A stretch of DNA of 64,000 nucleotides from Hyphomicrobiales bacterium (lineage in GTDB: Bacteria > Pseudomonadota > Alphaproteobacteria > Rhizobiales > Rhizobiaceae), in contig UCFC01000010.1 in the NCBI GenBank assembly GCA_900471515.1, forward strand, positions 471,501 through 535,500, read 5' to 3'. The notes under the pieces were generated by a model that saw only the letters and a list, made by a program, of their open reading frames with translations, made no database searches and was not told the DNA's origin. The first letter of the stretch is position 1. Every line of letters starts with the position of its first letter. The translations under genes and the position numbers were made by a program. This document shows positions 54,930 through 63,700 of the stretch, one piece after another.

Positions 54930-55235
54930 ATGAAGAGAATTGTTAGCGGTCTGTTGATCGCGACGGCCCTAATGGGCTCGGCTGTCCAGCCTGCTGCGGC
55001 ACGCGACCATCATCACCACGACAATACTGGGCGTGCCATTGCCGGCGGCCTTGCGGCGGGTGTGGTCGGCGGCCTGATCGGCGGCGCAATCGTCAACAGC
55101 GGTCCGCGCTACGTCGATGGCCCTCGCTACTATGATGCCGGCCCGCCGCCCCCGAGATGCTGGTATGAGGACCGCGACGTCCGCAACCGCTATGACGGCG
55201 GCTATCACACGGAAACCGTACGGGTCTGCGACTAG
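54930..55235 (+). CDS. Small secreted glycine-zipper envelope protein
   Basis: The 101-residue precursor has a Sec signal peptide (MKRIVSGLLIATALMGSAVQ, cleavage near PAAA). The mature part carries a His-rich patch (RDHHHHDN), a glycine-zipper helix (AIAGGLAAGVVGGLIGGAIV) and a Tyr/Pro-rich tail with two cysteines that may form a disulphide (CWYEDRDVRNRYDGGYHTET). Proteins of this kind are common envelope components in rhizobia. AAGGAGAATGTC precedes the ATG. Function unknown. Confidence 0.8.
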   Translation: MKRIVSGLLIATALMGSAVQPAAARDHHHHDNTGRAIAGGLAAGVVGGLIGGAIVNSGPRYVDGPRYYDAGPPPPRCWYEDRDVRNRYDGGYHTETVRVCD

Positions 55236-55713
55236 CGGATTTGGAGAATCCGTGACGCATTGAGGCGGCGCTGGCCTGATCCCTGGTCATCGCCGCTGCC
55301 TTTCGCCCCTTTCGGCCGGGATTGCAGCCGCAATCTCGGCCCCGCTCCACCCGAATAGACGGAAGCCGCCGGCGACGTCGGTTACGGCTCGCTCCGCCCA
55401 GCCGGAAAAATCCGCCATCTGTCATGCGGCTGCAAAGAACCGCCGCTACTTCTCGGCTCGGGCAATTGCACGGCTGTGCGACATGATTGCACCTGTGCAA
55501 CGGGCGGAGAAATGGACCGGTTCCTGAAACGACAAATGGTGGTCAGCGCCGCGGCCCGACCAATGTCAACTTGCTGCCATTGCCTCCCTGTACATGTGCT
55601 GCGGGGATTGCCAGATCGCATCATCCATCCTTCCGCGACCCGTCCTGTACCGATCTCCGGCGCGGTTCGTCGCATCGTTTTGGCGGGCGGATGTAGGTAT
55701 TGAGGGAAAGCCG
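55236..55713. other. 478-bp intergenic region upstream of the LacI-type regulator
   Basis: It contains the stem-loop at 55314-55341 and presumably the promoter of the regulator gene. Short frames on both strands have no recognisable similarity. No other feature is visible. Confidence 0.4.
55314..55341. other. 12-bp stem-loop
   Basis: GGCCGGGATTGC (55314-55325) pairs with GCAATCTCGGCC (55330-55341) with a single G-U pair and a 4-base loop. It is one of the strongest hairpins in the window, 79 bases after the glycine-zipper gene, without a T-run on either strand. Confidence 0.55.
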
Positions 55714-56754
55714 ATGAGTGATGGTCCTGCGAACGACGGGAAGGCGCCGAAGAAGGAGCGCATGCGTTTCGTGAGCGCCGAGCAGGTGGCGCAGCTTGCC
55801 GGCGTTTCCCGCTCGGCGGTATCGCGAACATTCACGCCAGGGGCCAGCGTTGCGCCCGCGACGCGCGAGAAGGTGCTGCGCGCAGCCCAGGAGCTCGGCT
55901 ACCATGTCAACGATCTTGCCCGCGGCGTGCTTGCCAATCAGAGCCGCCTCGTCGGCATCGTCGCCACCAAGCCGGAGATCGGGTTTCGCGCCCATCTCGC
56001 CGCAGCGCTTGCCAAATTCCTGATCCAGCGCGGCAGCATTCCGATCCTCATCAACACCGGCCAGACCGAGGATGAACTGCTGGCTGCCCAGAAGATGCTG
56101 ATCGGCCATCGTGCCGAGGCGATCATCATTCTGTCGGGCTCACCGCCGGCGAGCTTCTTTGAGCTTGCCCAGCGTAACGGTCAGCCGCTCATCGTCATCG
56201 GCCGTTCCGAACCGGATGCAGATCATGTGCGCGCCGGCAACTCGGAAGCCTCGCGCAAGGCGGCGACCGTGTTCTTCGAGGCCGGGCGGCGGCGGCTGGC
56301 GGTTGCCGGTTCCAACACCGGCACACCGAGCATCATCGAGCGCGAAAGCGCCTTTCTGTCGACGGCCGAAGGGCTCGGTGCCGAAGTCTTTATCGGCCGC
56401 GGAGCGGATTCGGATTACGAGAGCGGAATTGCCGCAGGCCGCGCCCTGTTCTCGAACGCCGTGCACCCGGACGCGGTCTATTGCGCCAGCGACCAGATCG
56501 CCTTCGGCCTCATGGATCATGTGCGCCAGGTGGTGAAGCTCAGGATTCCCGAAGATGTCGCCATCATCGGTTTCGACGACGTTCCCGAAGCGTCCTGGCT
56601 CAGCTATCAGCTGACCACCTTCCGCCAGGACCCGCTCGTCATGGCGATGCGTGCCGTCGAGCTGATGGAACGGCGCCTCGCAAATCCGGACTTGCCGCCG
56701 GGCTATGAACGCGTCATTCCGGAGCTCGTCATCCGCCAGAGCTTCAGGCCCTGA
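55714..56754 (+). CDS. LacI-family transcriptional regulator
   Basis: The 346-residue protein has an N-terminal helix-turn-helix (VSAEQVAQLAGVSRSAVSRT) and hinge, preceded by a charged leader of about 16 residues. The periplasmic-binding-protein-like effector domain covers about 75-340 (AVYCASDQIAFGLMD and VAIIGFDDVPEASWLSYQLT). Start at 55714 has GAGGGAAAG before it. It is 20 bases upstream of the inositol-monophosphatase-family gene, so the two form an operon and the effector is probably a sugar or polyol related to that enzyme. Confidence 0.9.
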   Translation: MSDGPANDGKAPKKERMRFVSAEQVAQLAGVSRSAVSRTFTPGASVAPATREKVLRAAQELGYHVNDLARGVLANQSRLVGIVATKPEIGFRAHLAAALAKFLIQRGSIPILINTGQTEDELLAAQKMLIGHRAEAIIILSGSPPASFFELAQRNGQPLIVIGRSEPDADHVRAGNSEASRKAATVFFEAGRRRLAVAGSNTGTPSIIERESAFLSTAEGLGAEVFIGRGADSDYESGIAAGRALFSNAVHPDAVYCASDQIAFGLMDHVRQVVKLRIPEDVAIIGFDDVPEASWLSYQLTTFRQDPLVMAMRAVELMERRLANPDLPPGYERVIPELVIRQSFRP

Positions 56755-56774
56755 TTCCCTTTCGAAAGTTTCCC

Positions 56775-57587
56775 ATGCATTGCGAATTTCCTGATGATGC
56801 CCGCTTCGTTCTTGCCAGGGACGTAATCTTCGACGCGGCGGGAAAGGCGCTTTCCTTTTTCTCCGATCTTGCCTCGCTGGAAACAGGCCACAAGCTGAAC
56901 GGCCAGGATGTGGTGAGCCAGGCCGACAAGGCCGTGGAGGCGATGATCCGCGATCGCATCGCTGCCGCCTTTCCCGATGACGGCGTTCTCGGCGAGGAGG
57001 AGGGATTGGCCGAAGGTCCGTCCGGCTATCTCTGGGTCGTCGATCCCATCGATGGCACGAGCTGCTTCGTGCACGGCATCGACCAGTGGTGCATTTCGAT
57101 CGCCGTCATGAAAGGCGACGAAACCGTACTCGGCCTTATCTGCCAGCCGACATCGGGCGATGTTTTTGTCGCGAAAAAAGGGGAAGGCGCCTTTCTGAAC
57201 GGCAGGGCGATCAGCGTTGACGGGGCCACGAGCATAGGCACCGGGCTTCTCGGTATCGGCGCCAATTTTCGCATTCCGCTGAAACAGGTATCGGTCTTCG
57301 TCCACCTGCTGCTGGAAGCGGGCGGCATGTTCATCCGCAGCGGCTCCGGCGCGCTTATGCTGGCGCAGGTCGCCTGCGGCCGGCTCGCCGGTTATTACGA
57401 GCCGCATATCAACGCCTGGGACTGCATGGCCGGGCTCCTGATGATCCGTGAGGCCGGCGGCTGGACCGAAGCCTTCCCCGGCAAGGGCACGCTTCTGACC
57501 GGCGGCCCGGTGATCGCCGCTGCTCCCGGCGCGAAGGACGATCTCATGGCGCTCGTCAACCGATCGCTGCAGGATGAACCGGCGTAG
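56775..57587 (+). CDS. Inositol monophosphatase family enzyme
   Basis: The 270-residue enzyme has the Mg-binding motifs of the family: VLGEEEGLAEG (Glu), WVVDPIDGTSCFVHGI (Asp-Pro-Ile-Asp-Gly-Thr) and the C-terminal NAWDCMAGLLMIREAGG. It removes phosphate from small substrates such as inositol phosphate, histidinol phosphate or nucleotides; the exact one is not clear. It follows a LacI regulator. Convergent with the LysR gene, 7 bases between the stops. Confidence 0.88.
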   Translation: MHCEFPDDARFVLARDVIFDAAGKALSFFSDLASLETGHKLNGQDVVSQADKAVEAMIRDRIAAAFPDDGVLGEEEGLAEGPSGYLWVVDPIDGTSCFVHGIDQWCISIAVMKGDETVLGLICQPTSGDVFVAKKGEGAFLNGRAISVDGATSIGTGLLGIGANFRIPLKQVSVFVHLLLEAGGMFIRSGSGALMLAQVACGRLAGYYEPHINAWDCMAGLLMIREAGGWTEAFPGKGTLLTGGPVIAAAPGAKDDLMALVNRSLQDEPA

Positions 57588-57594
57588 AACGCCG

Positions 57595-58527
57595 TTAGCC
57601 TGTGTGCCCGGACCCGCCGTTTCCGGATGAGCTTGAGGCGATCTTCTCCGTCAGATCGACAAAATTCCTGATGAGGGCAAGCCGCGCATCGGCGCGGTGG
57701 GCGACGTAAAGTGGCAGGGGCGGCAGTTCCCCGGGCACCAGCGCCCGATAGACGACCGATTCCCGGTGCAGGACCCGCATCGACGCGGGCACGACGGTCA
57801 GGCCACGCCCACCGGCCACAAGGTTGATGGCGGCGATAATTCGAGAGACTTCGTCGACGATCCTCGGTGCGACGCCGGCGGCGCGGAAAGTTTCCGTCAG
57901 GCGCTCGAAGATCCCAGGCCCATCCGTGCGCCGATAGACGACCATATCGACGCCGTCGAGCATGCCGAGCGTCAGGGGCTCGCCGTCCGCATCCGCATAG
58001 GGGTGGTTGCGCGGCACCGCGACCAGCATGTCCTCTTCGGAAAGAGCCCGCGCCGTCAATTCGGGAAACCGCTTCGCATCGATATGCAGCAGCGCGACAT
58101 CGATGCGCTGCTGCTGCAGGGCCAGAATCAGCTCGTAGGTTTCGCTTTCCTCGACCACGATCTCGGCAAGCGGAAAGGCCCGGCGAAACTGCTGGAGGAA
58201 TTGCGGCGCGAGCACATGCAGAGAGGCCGAACTCGTAAAGCCGACAGACAGACGGCCGCTTTCGCCCTGACTGAAGCGCCGCACGTTGTCGACCGCCAAT
58301 TGTGCCCGCCTCAGAATATCGCGTGCCTCCTCGAGAAAAAGCTCGCCCGAGCCGTTCAGCGCGACCCTGCGCGGCGATCGATCGAACAATTGCACGCCAA
58401 GCTCATATTCGAGATCGCGAATCTGCTGCCCCAGAGGTGGCTGCTGGATATGCAGCCGCTCGGCGGCGCGATTGAAACTCCCCTCCTCGGCTACAGCCAC
58501 GAAATATCTGAGATGCCTGAGTTCCAT
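57595..58527 (-). CDS. LysR-family regulator (CatM/BenM-like)
   Basis: The 310-residue protein has the typical opening MELRHLRYFVAVAEEGSFNR with helix-turn-helix AAERLHIQQPPLGQQIRDLE, the form seen in regulators of aromatic catabolism. The effector domain spans about 90-300. It is divergent from the FAD monooxygenase gene with 111 bases between, the standard arrangement for LysR control of an adjacent catabolic operon. Confidence 0.88.
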   Translation of the reverse strand: MELRHLRYFVAVAEEGSFNRAAERLHIQQPPLGQQIRDLEYELGVQLFDRSPRRVALNGSGELFLEEARDILRRAQLAVDNVRRFSQGESGRLSVGFTSSASLHVLAPQFLQQFRRAFPLAEIVVEESETYELILALQQQRIDVALLHIDAKRFPELTARALSEEDMLVAVPRNHPYADADGEPLTLGMLDGVDMVVYRRTDGPGIFERLTETFRAAGVAPRIVDEVSRIIAAINLVAGGRGLTVVPASMRVLHRESVVYRALVPGELPPLPLYVAHRADARLALIRNFVDLTEKIASSSSGNGGSGHTG

Positions 58528-58638
58528 CCAGCGTCCTAGAACTTTTTGAGTTTAAGTGTTGAACAATATAAATATTTTACATGGTCATGTCACGTCTCTA
58601 GGCTCCTCCCAACTTGACCGACCCAAGGAGGAGACGAC
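58528..58638. promoter_or_regulatory. Divergent control region between the LysR gene and the monooxygenase operon
   Basis: An AT-rich stretch (58552-58582, including ATATAAATATTTTA) lies between the divergent starts and probably holds the LysR site and promoters. No exact T-N11-A dyad is convincing. CAAGGAGGAGAC before the monooxygenase ATG is a strong ribosome-binding site. Confidence 0.5.
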
Positions 58639-59799
58639 ATGGCCAAGAGCAAACCGAAGATCGCAATCATTGGCGCCGGCATGGGCGGGCTCGCCGCCGC
58701 GGCGACGCTGCGCAAGGTCGGTATCGACGTCCAGGTTTACGAACAGGCGCCGAAATTCGCCCGCGTCGGCGCCGGCATCCAGATGCTTCCGAATTCGTCA
58801 CACGTGCTGCGCGGCATCGGCGTGCTCGACCGCCTCAAGAAGATCGCCTTCGAACCCTATTCCCACCTCAACCGCGTCTGGGACACCGGCGAACTCAAGC
58901 GTGAACTGCCGATGCCGGAAAGCCTTTATGGCGCGCCGTTCCTGTGCATGCATCGCGCCGATCTGCATGAGGCGCTTTATTCCGTGCTGCCGCCTGAGAT
59001 CGTGCATCTCGGCAAGAAACTCGTCGGCCTCGACCAGAAAAACGGCGGCGTCAGCCTTTCTTTTGCCGATGGCACCAAGGTCGAAGCAGATGCGGTCGTC
59101 GCCGCAGACGGCGTTCACTCGCTGGTGCGCGACCTCATCGTCGGTCCCGATGCGCCGCTCCACAAAGGCCGCATCGCCTATCGCGCGGTCTTCGACGCCA
59201 GCCTGATGAACGGCGGCACGATCGCCCCCTCCAGAACCAAGTGGTGGGGCCTCGACCGGCATATCGTCATCTATTACACGGCAGCCGATCGCAGCTCGCT
59301 CTATTTCGTCACCAGCGTTCCCGAGTCGGCCGACTGGATGACCGCCGAATCCTGGTCGGCAAAGGGCGACGTCAAAGAATTGAGAGCCGCCTACGAAGGC
59401 TTCCATCCGGAAGTGCAGATGGTGCTCAACGCCTGCCCGGATTGCCACAAATGGGCAATTCTCGAACGCGAACCGCTGCCGCGCTGGAGCGACGGCCGCG
59501 TCGTGCTCTTGGGCGACGCCTGCCATCCGATGACGCCGTACATGGCCCAGGGTGCGGCAACCTCCATCGAGGACGCCGCCATTCTGGCGCGCTGCCTCGA
59601 GGCTGCCGACAATGACGACATCGAAGGCGCCTTCCGCCGCTACGAGGCAAACCGCAAGCCCCGCACCTCGCGTATCCAGGCGATCTCCAGCGCCAATACG
59701 TGGATGTCGGGCGGCAACGACGACACGACATGGCTCTATGGCTACGACGCCTGGAACGTGCCGCTGGTCGGCGAAAACGAACTGGCCATGGCCGGCTGA
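58639..59799 (+). CDS. FAD-dependent aromatic monooxygenase, NicC/salicylate hydroxylase-like
   Basis: The 386-residue protein has the FAD motif GxGxxG (IIGAGMGGLAAAATLRKVG), the ADGVHS motif and the GDACHPMTPYMAQGAA motif of class A flavin hydroxylases. It aligns well with 6-hydroxynicotinate 3-monooxygenase NicC (KWW..DRH..YYT and ANTW blocks). However, NicC His47 corresponds to Gln48 here (VGAGIQMLPN) and the Cys before KWW is not conserved, so the substrate probably differs. First gene of an operon with a PcaD-like hydrolase and an MFS transporter, opposite a LysR regulator. Confidence 0.85.
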   Translation: MAKSKPKIAIIGAGMGGLAAAATLRKVGIDVQVYEQAPKFARVGAGIQMLPNSSHVLRGIGVLDRLKKIAFEPYSHLNRVWDTGELKRELPMPESLYGAPFLCMHRADLHEALYSVLPPEIVHLGKKLVGLDQKNGGVSLSFADGTKVEADAVVAADGVHSLVRDLIVGPDAPLHKGRIAYRAVFDASLMNGGTIAPSRTKWWGLDRHIVIYYTAADRSSLYFVTSVPESADWMTAESWSAKGDVKELRAAYEGFHPEVQMVLNACPDCHKWAILEREPLPRWSDGRVVLLGDACHPMTPYMAQGAATSIEDAAILARCLEAADNDDIEGAFRRYEANRKPRTSRIQAISSANTWMSGGNDDTTWLYGYDAWNVPLVGENELAMAG

Positions 59800-59812
59800 T
59801 CGGAACAGCGCA

Positions 59813-60649
59813 ATGTTGCAGCAAGAACCCCTTGAGATGGACGGTCGCTACGAGTTCGTGACCGTCTCGGATGAGGCAACCATCGCCTACCGGCGATACG
59901 GCACGCCGGGAAAGCCGCGCCTGTTGCTGATCCATTCGCTCGCTCTTGACGGCAGCGTCTGGACGGACGTCGTCTCCGCCCTGAAGGGGCAGGCCGAGAT
60001 TATCTGCATCGATTGCCGCGGGCACGGCTGGAGCAGCCGCGGCCCCCTTTCCCGGGCGATCGAGCGCTTTGCCGACGATGCCGCCGAGGTTCTGGACAAG
60101 ATCGGCTGGGATGAGGTGGTCGTTGCGGGCTGCTCGATGGGCGGCTGCATCACACAGGCTTTTGCCGCGCGCCACGCAAAACGGGTCTCGGCCATGGTCC
60201 TCATCGATACGACGGCCTGGTACGGGGAAAAGGCGCCCGAGGAATGGCGGGCGCGCGCTGCCAAAGCGCGGGCCGAAGGCCTTGCCTCGATGGCCGCTTT
60301 CCAGGCGACCCGCTGGTTCGGCGAGCGGTTCAGGGCGGAAAACCCGCGCAAGATCCAGGAGATGATGGAAATCTTCGTCCGCAACGATCTCGATGCCTAT
60401 GAAGCGACCTGCATCATGCTCGGCGATGCCGATCTCCGCAGCGCCCTTCCCGGCTTCGATTTCCCGGTCGCGGTCATTGTCGGCGAGGAGGACTATGCCA
60501 CGCCGGTCGAAAGCGCGCGCCAGCTCGCCGAGGCGATCCCCGGCGCGTCCCTGACGATCCTGCCGGGCGCCCGGCACCTGACGCCGATCGAATGCAGCGA
60601 TGTCATCGCCGCGGCGATCGGCAAGATGGTTGAAGCTGCCGCCCATTAG
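59813..60649 (+). CDS. Alpha/beta hydrolase, PcaD-like
   Basis: The 278-residue hydrolase has a nucleophile elbow GCSMGG (Ser108), oxyanion region HSLALDGSVW and catalytic His in GARHLTPIECS. It resembles beta-ketoadipate enol-lactonase (compare GLSVGG in the pcaD product of this window) more than the nicotinate-pathway deformylase NicD. In this operon it may open a lactone or hydrolyse a cleavage product of the hydroxylated aromatic. ATG at 59813, 13 bases after the monooxygenase stop; an ATG at 59837 is a second choice. Confidence 0.82.
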   Translation: MLQQEPLEMDGRYEFVTVSDEATIAYRRYGTPGKPRLLLIHSLALDGSVWTDVVSALKGQAEIICIDCRGHGWSSRGPLSRAIERFADDAAEVLDKIGWDEVVVAGCSMGGCITQAFAARHAKRVSAMVLIDTTAWYGEKAPEEWRARAAKARAEGLASMAAFQATRWFGERFRAENPRKIQEMMEIFVRNDLDAYEATCIMLGDADLRSALPGFDFPVAVIVGEEDYATPVESARQLAEAIPGASLTILPGARHLTPIECSDVIAAAIGKMVEAAAH

Positions 60650-60711
60650 GGTGAAGCTGGCGGCAGGGGGAGCCGCCAGCCCGTTTAACCGTGCTGATCT
60701 GGGAGGATGAT

Positions 60712-62172
60712 ATGCACGATAACAATAGCATACTGGTTGCCGGCCCTGCTGCGGGCGAGGTTTCGCAAGACGGTTCGCAGCAGATGCGGCTGGCCGGCCG
60801 CGCCGCGGTTCTGACGGCCCGTTTCGAAGCGGTCCCGTTTACACCCTGGCATCGCCGGGCGCGGATCATCATGGGCAGCGCGACGTTTCTCGATGCCTTC
60901 GATGCGCTTTCGCTCGCCTTTGTCCTGCCGATCCTGATCAAACTCTGGGCGCTGACGCCGGCTCAGATCGGCTGGATGATCGCGGCAAGCTACATCGGCC
61001 AGCTCATCGGAGCCCTCCTCTTCAGCCGCCTTGCCGAAACGCTCGGTCGCGTTCACATGGCCGCATGCGCCACCGCGCTGATGTCGGTGATGAGCCTTGC
61101 CTGCATCATGGCCGGCAATTTCCAGATGCTGTTCGTCTGCCGCCTGATCCAGGGTATCGGGGTCGGCGGGGAAATGCCCGTTGCGGCCGCCTATGTCAGC
61201 GAGCTCCTGCGCGCCAAGGGACGTGGACGCAACTTCATGCTCTACGAATTGATCTTCCCCGTCGGGCTGATGGTGACGGGCCAGCTCGGCACGTTGATCG
61301 TGCCGGTTTTCGGCTGGAAGTCCCTCTTCCTGATCGGCGGCATCCCGGGGCTACTGATCGCCTACCTGCTTTACCGCCTGCCGGAATCACCGCGCTGGCT
61401 GATCGGCCAAGGACGGTTCGACGAAGCCGAAAAGGTGATCCGCCAGGCCGAGGACAGCGCAAGGCGCAAGGATCCCGGCTATTCCTTCGACGACCGCGCC
61501 TATAACGAAGCGACACTGGCGCTTGCCAGTCAAAGCCAGGCCGCTGCACCGCGGGTGCGCAGCCGCTGGCGCGAACTGCTCTCGCCCACTTTCCGCATGC
61601 GCACCATCATCGCGTGGATCCTCTGGGCAAGCTCGTTCTTCGTGGCCAACAGCCTGAACAACTGGATGCCGACGCTCTATCACACGGTCTATTCGCTGGA
61701 ACTCGGCAGTGCGCTGAGGGCCGCCTCGATGACCAATGTCGCGCAGGTCATCATTCTGCTTGCCTGCGCCTTCTACATCGACCGCATCGGGCGGCGCACC
61801 TGGGCCGTCGTCTCGTTCCTTGTCGGCGCCGTTCTGCTCGCAGCACTCGCCGCAGGTGGCGCAAGCAGCCTCTGGTCGCTCATTCTGCTGGCGACGCTCG
61901 CCTATGGCGTCGTGGGCTCGATCAACGCCGTGCTCTACCTCTATACGCCGGAAATCTACCCGACGCGCATGCGCGCAGTCGGCACGGGCCTTGCCACGTC
62001 CTGGCTGCGCATCGCCTCGGCGGTCGGTCCTGCGACGGTCGGCTACATGGTCGGCGCACAGGGCATCAAGTCAGTCTTCATCATGTTCGGGATCGTCGCC
62101 GTGATCGGCGCGCTTGCGGCAACGCAGATGATCGAAACCGGAGGACGCAAGCTCGAGGAAATCTCCTCCTAA
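60712..62172 (+). CDS. MFS transporter, sugar-porter/aromatic-acid type
   Basis: The 486-residue protein has twelve helices with the sugar-porter-like motifs: ATFLDAFDALSLAFVLP in TM1, FSRLAETLGR in loop 2-3, PESPRWLIGQGRFDEAEKVI after TM6, DRIGRRTWAV in the second half, and YTPEIYPTRMRAVGTG. Aromatic-acid transporters of the AAHS type share the D at TM1. Start at 60712 has GGGAGGATGAT before it. Third gene of the catabolic operon, so it probably imports the substrate. Confidence 0.85.
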   Translation: MHDNNSILVAGPAAGEVSQDGSQQMRLAGRAAVLTARFEAVPFTPWHRRARIIMGSATFLDAFDALSLAFVLPILIKLWALTPAQIGWMIAASYIGQLIGALLFSRLAETLGRVHMAACATALMSVMSLACIMAGNFQMLFVCRLIQGIGVGGEMPVAAAYVSELLRAKGRGRNFMLYELIFPVGLMVTGQLGTLIVPVFGWKSLFLIGGIPGLLIAYLLYRLPESPRWLIGQGRFDEAEKVIRQAEDSARRKDPGYSFDDRAYNEATLALASQSQAAAPRVRSRWRELLSPTFRMRTIIAWILWASSFFVANSLNNWMPTLYHTVYSLELGSALRAASMTNVAQVIILLACAFYIDRIGRRTWAVVSFLVGAVLLAALAAGGASSLWSLILLATLAYGVVGSINAVLYLYTPEIYPTRMRAVGTGLATSWLRIASAVGPATVGYMVGAQGIKSVFIMFGIVAVIGALAATQMIETGGRKLEEISS

Positions 62173-62194
62173 GCCACGCCCGCCCACGGCATTT

Positions 62195-62220
62195 CCCCGG
62201 CACCCATGTGCCGGGGTTTG
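62195..62220. terminator. Terminator between convergent MFS genes
   Basis: CCCCGGCAC (62195-62203) pairs perfectly with GTGCCGGGG (62208-62216) over a CCAT loop, followed by TTT on the plus strand. It lies between the two MFS genes that converge here. Confidence 0.7.
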
Positions 62221-62234
62221 ACATTTTACGATCT

Positions 62235-63527
62235 TCAGGCGCTGCGTGGCACGGCGTCATGCTCCCTGCGCGCCATCATCATGGCCACGGCGAAGACCAG
62301 CAGCGCGCCGGCGGCAAGGCAGATCGCCAGGAAGAACATCGGCGCGATCGTGCTTCCGGTTTCGTCCTTGATCCAGGGTACGACGTTCTGGGCGACGAAG
62401 CCGCCGAGATTGCCGACGGAGTTGATGGCGGCAAGGCCGGCCGCAGCGCCCGCTCCCTTCAGGAAGCGCGACGGAAGGCTCCAGAAGACCGGCTGCGGGG
62501 CAAAGATGCCGGCTGCGGCGATGCAGAGAAAGATGAACTGCAGCACATGGTTCGGAACGAGCGCCGAGAGCAGCAGGCAGGCCGCGCCGATGAAGGCGGG
62601 AATGACGATATAGGGCGTCTTCGCCTTCACCTTGTCGGCAGCAGCCGGCACCGCCCAGAGGGCGAGCGCCACCAGGATCCACGGAATGATATTGAGGAAG
62701 CCGTTGACGCTGTTGCTGACGCCGAAAGCCTTTACGATGGTCGGCAGCCAGTAGCTGAGGCCATAGGCGGCAAGCGGAAAGGCGATGTAGCAGAGCGCCA
62801 TCAGCAGGACGCGGGGGTCGATCAGCGCCTTGAAGCCGTTTTCGGCATTGTGGTCCATGCCGGAATTCTCTGACGCGAGCCGCTCTGCCAGCCAGCTCTT
62901 CTCCTCGCCGCTGAGGAAGCTCGCATTTTCGGGCCGGTCGTAGAGATAGAGGTAGGTGACGACACCGGCGATGACGGCCGGAATGCCTGTCGCCAGGAAA
63001 ACCCATTGCCAGCCGGCGTGGCCGAGGAAACCGTCGAGATCGAGCAGCATGCCGCCGACGGGTGCGCCGACAGCATTGGCAAGCGCACTGAAGATCATGA
63101 AGAGGCCGACCATGCGGCCGCGATAATCCGAGGGGAACCAGAGCGTCAAAAGATAGAGGACGCCTGGAAAGAAACCCGCTTCGCAGACGCCGAGAAGGAA
63201 GCGCAGGATATAAAACATCGTCGCGTTCTGCGTGTAGGAAAGCAGGATGGTGACGATGCCCCACGAGACGAGAATGCGCGCAAACCAGACACGCGCGCCA
63301 AACCTGTCGAGGAAGAGGTTGCTCGGCACTTCAAATAGGAAATAGCCGATGAAAAAGAGCGAGGCGCCAAGGCCATAGGCATATTCGCTCATGCCGAGCG
63401 CACCGACCATTTCCAGCTTGGCAAAACTGACATTCTGACGATCGATATAGGCAATGAGGTAAAGGATTCCGAGGAATGGCATGAGCCGCCAGGTGATCTT
63501 CGAGATCAACTGCTGTTCGCTGACCAT
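62235..63527 (-). CDS. MFS transporter of the anion:cation symporter (ACS) family
   Basis: The 430-residue protein has twelve helices and ACS features: LYLIAYIDRQNVSFAKLEM in TM1, GYFLFEVPSNLFLDRFGARV, and RFLLGVCEAGFFPGVLYLLT. The family carries tartrate (TtuB), phthalate, allantoate and similar anions. The ATG at 63527 has GGAGAATTTGC before it; the frame extends to 63596. It diverges from a glycerate 2-kinase gene, which echoes the ttuB/ttuD tartrate arrangement of Agrobacterium vitis, so tartrate or glycerate-related anions are likely substrates. Confidence 0.88.
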   Translation of the reverse strand: MVSEQQLISKITWRLMPFLGILYLIAYIDRQNVSFAKLEMVGALGMSEYAYGLGASLFFIGYFLFEVPSNLFLDRFGARVWFARILVSWGIVTILLSYTQNATMFYILRFLLGVCEAGFFPGVLYLLTLWFPSDYRGRMVGLFMIFSALANAVGAPVGGMLLDLDGFLGHAGWQWVFLATGIPAVIAGVVTYLYLYDRPENASFLSGEEKSWLAERLASENSGMDHNAENGFKALIDPRVLLMALCYIAFPLAAYGLSYWLPTIVKAFGVSNSVNGFLNIIPWILVALALWAVPAAADKVKAKTPYIVIPAFIGAACLLLSALVPNHVLQFIFLCIAAAGIFAPQPVFWSLPSRFLKGAGAAAGLAAINSVGNLGGFVAQNVVPWIKDETGSTIAPMFFLAICLAAGALLVFAVAMMMARREHDAVPRSA

Positions 63528-63700
63528 TGCAAATTCTCCAAATGATTGTTGCTTTTCATGCCGATAGATAGCTGCCTCCGGACGATTATCAATCACACCG
63601 AACGGATAGCAGCGGCTCCTGCATTGACAAGCGATATGTCGACAGTCATGCCTAGGAACGCGGAAGCCATCCTTGCGCCCGTATCTCCAGAGAGATCATC

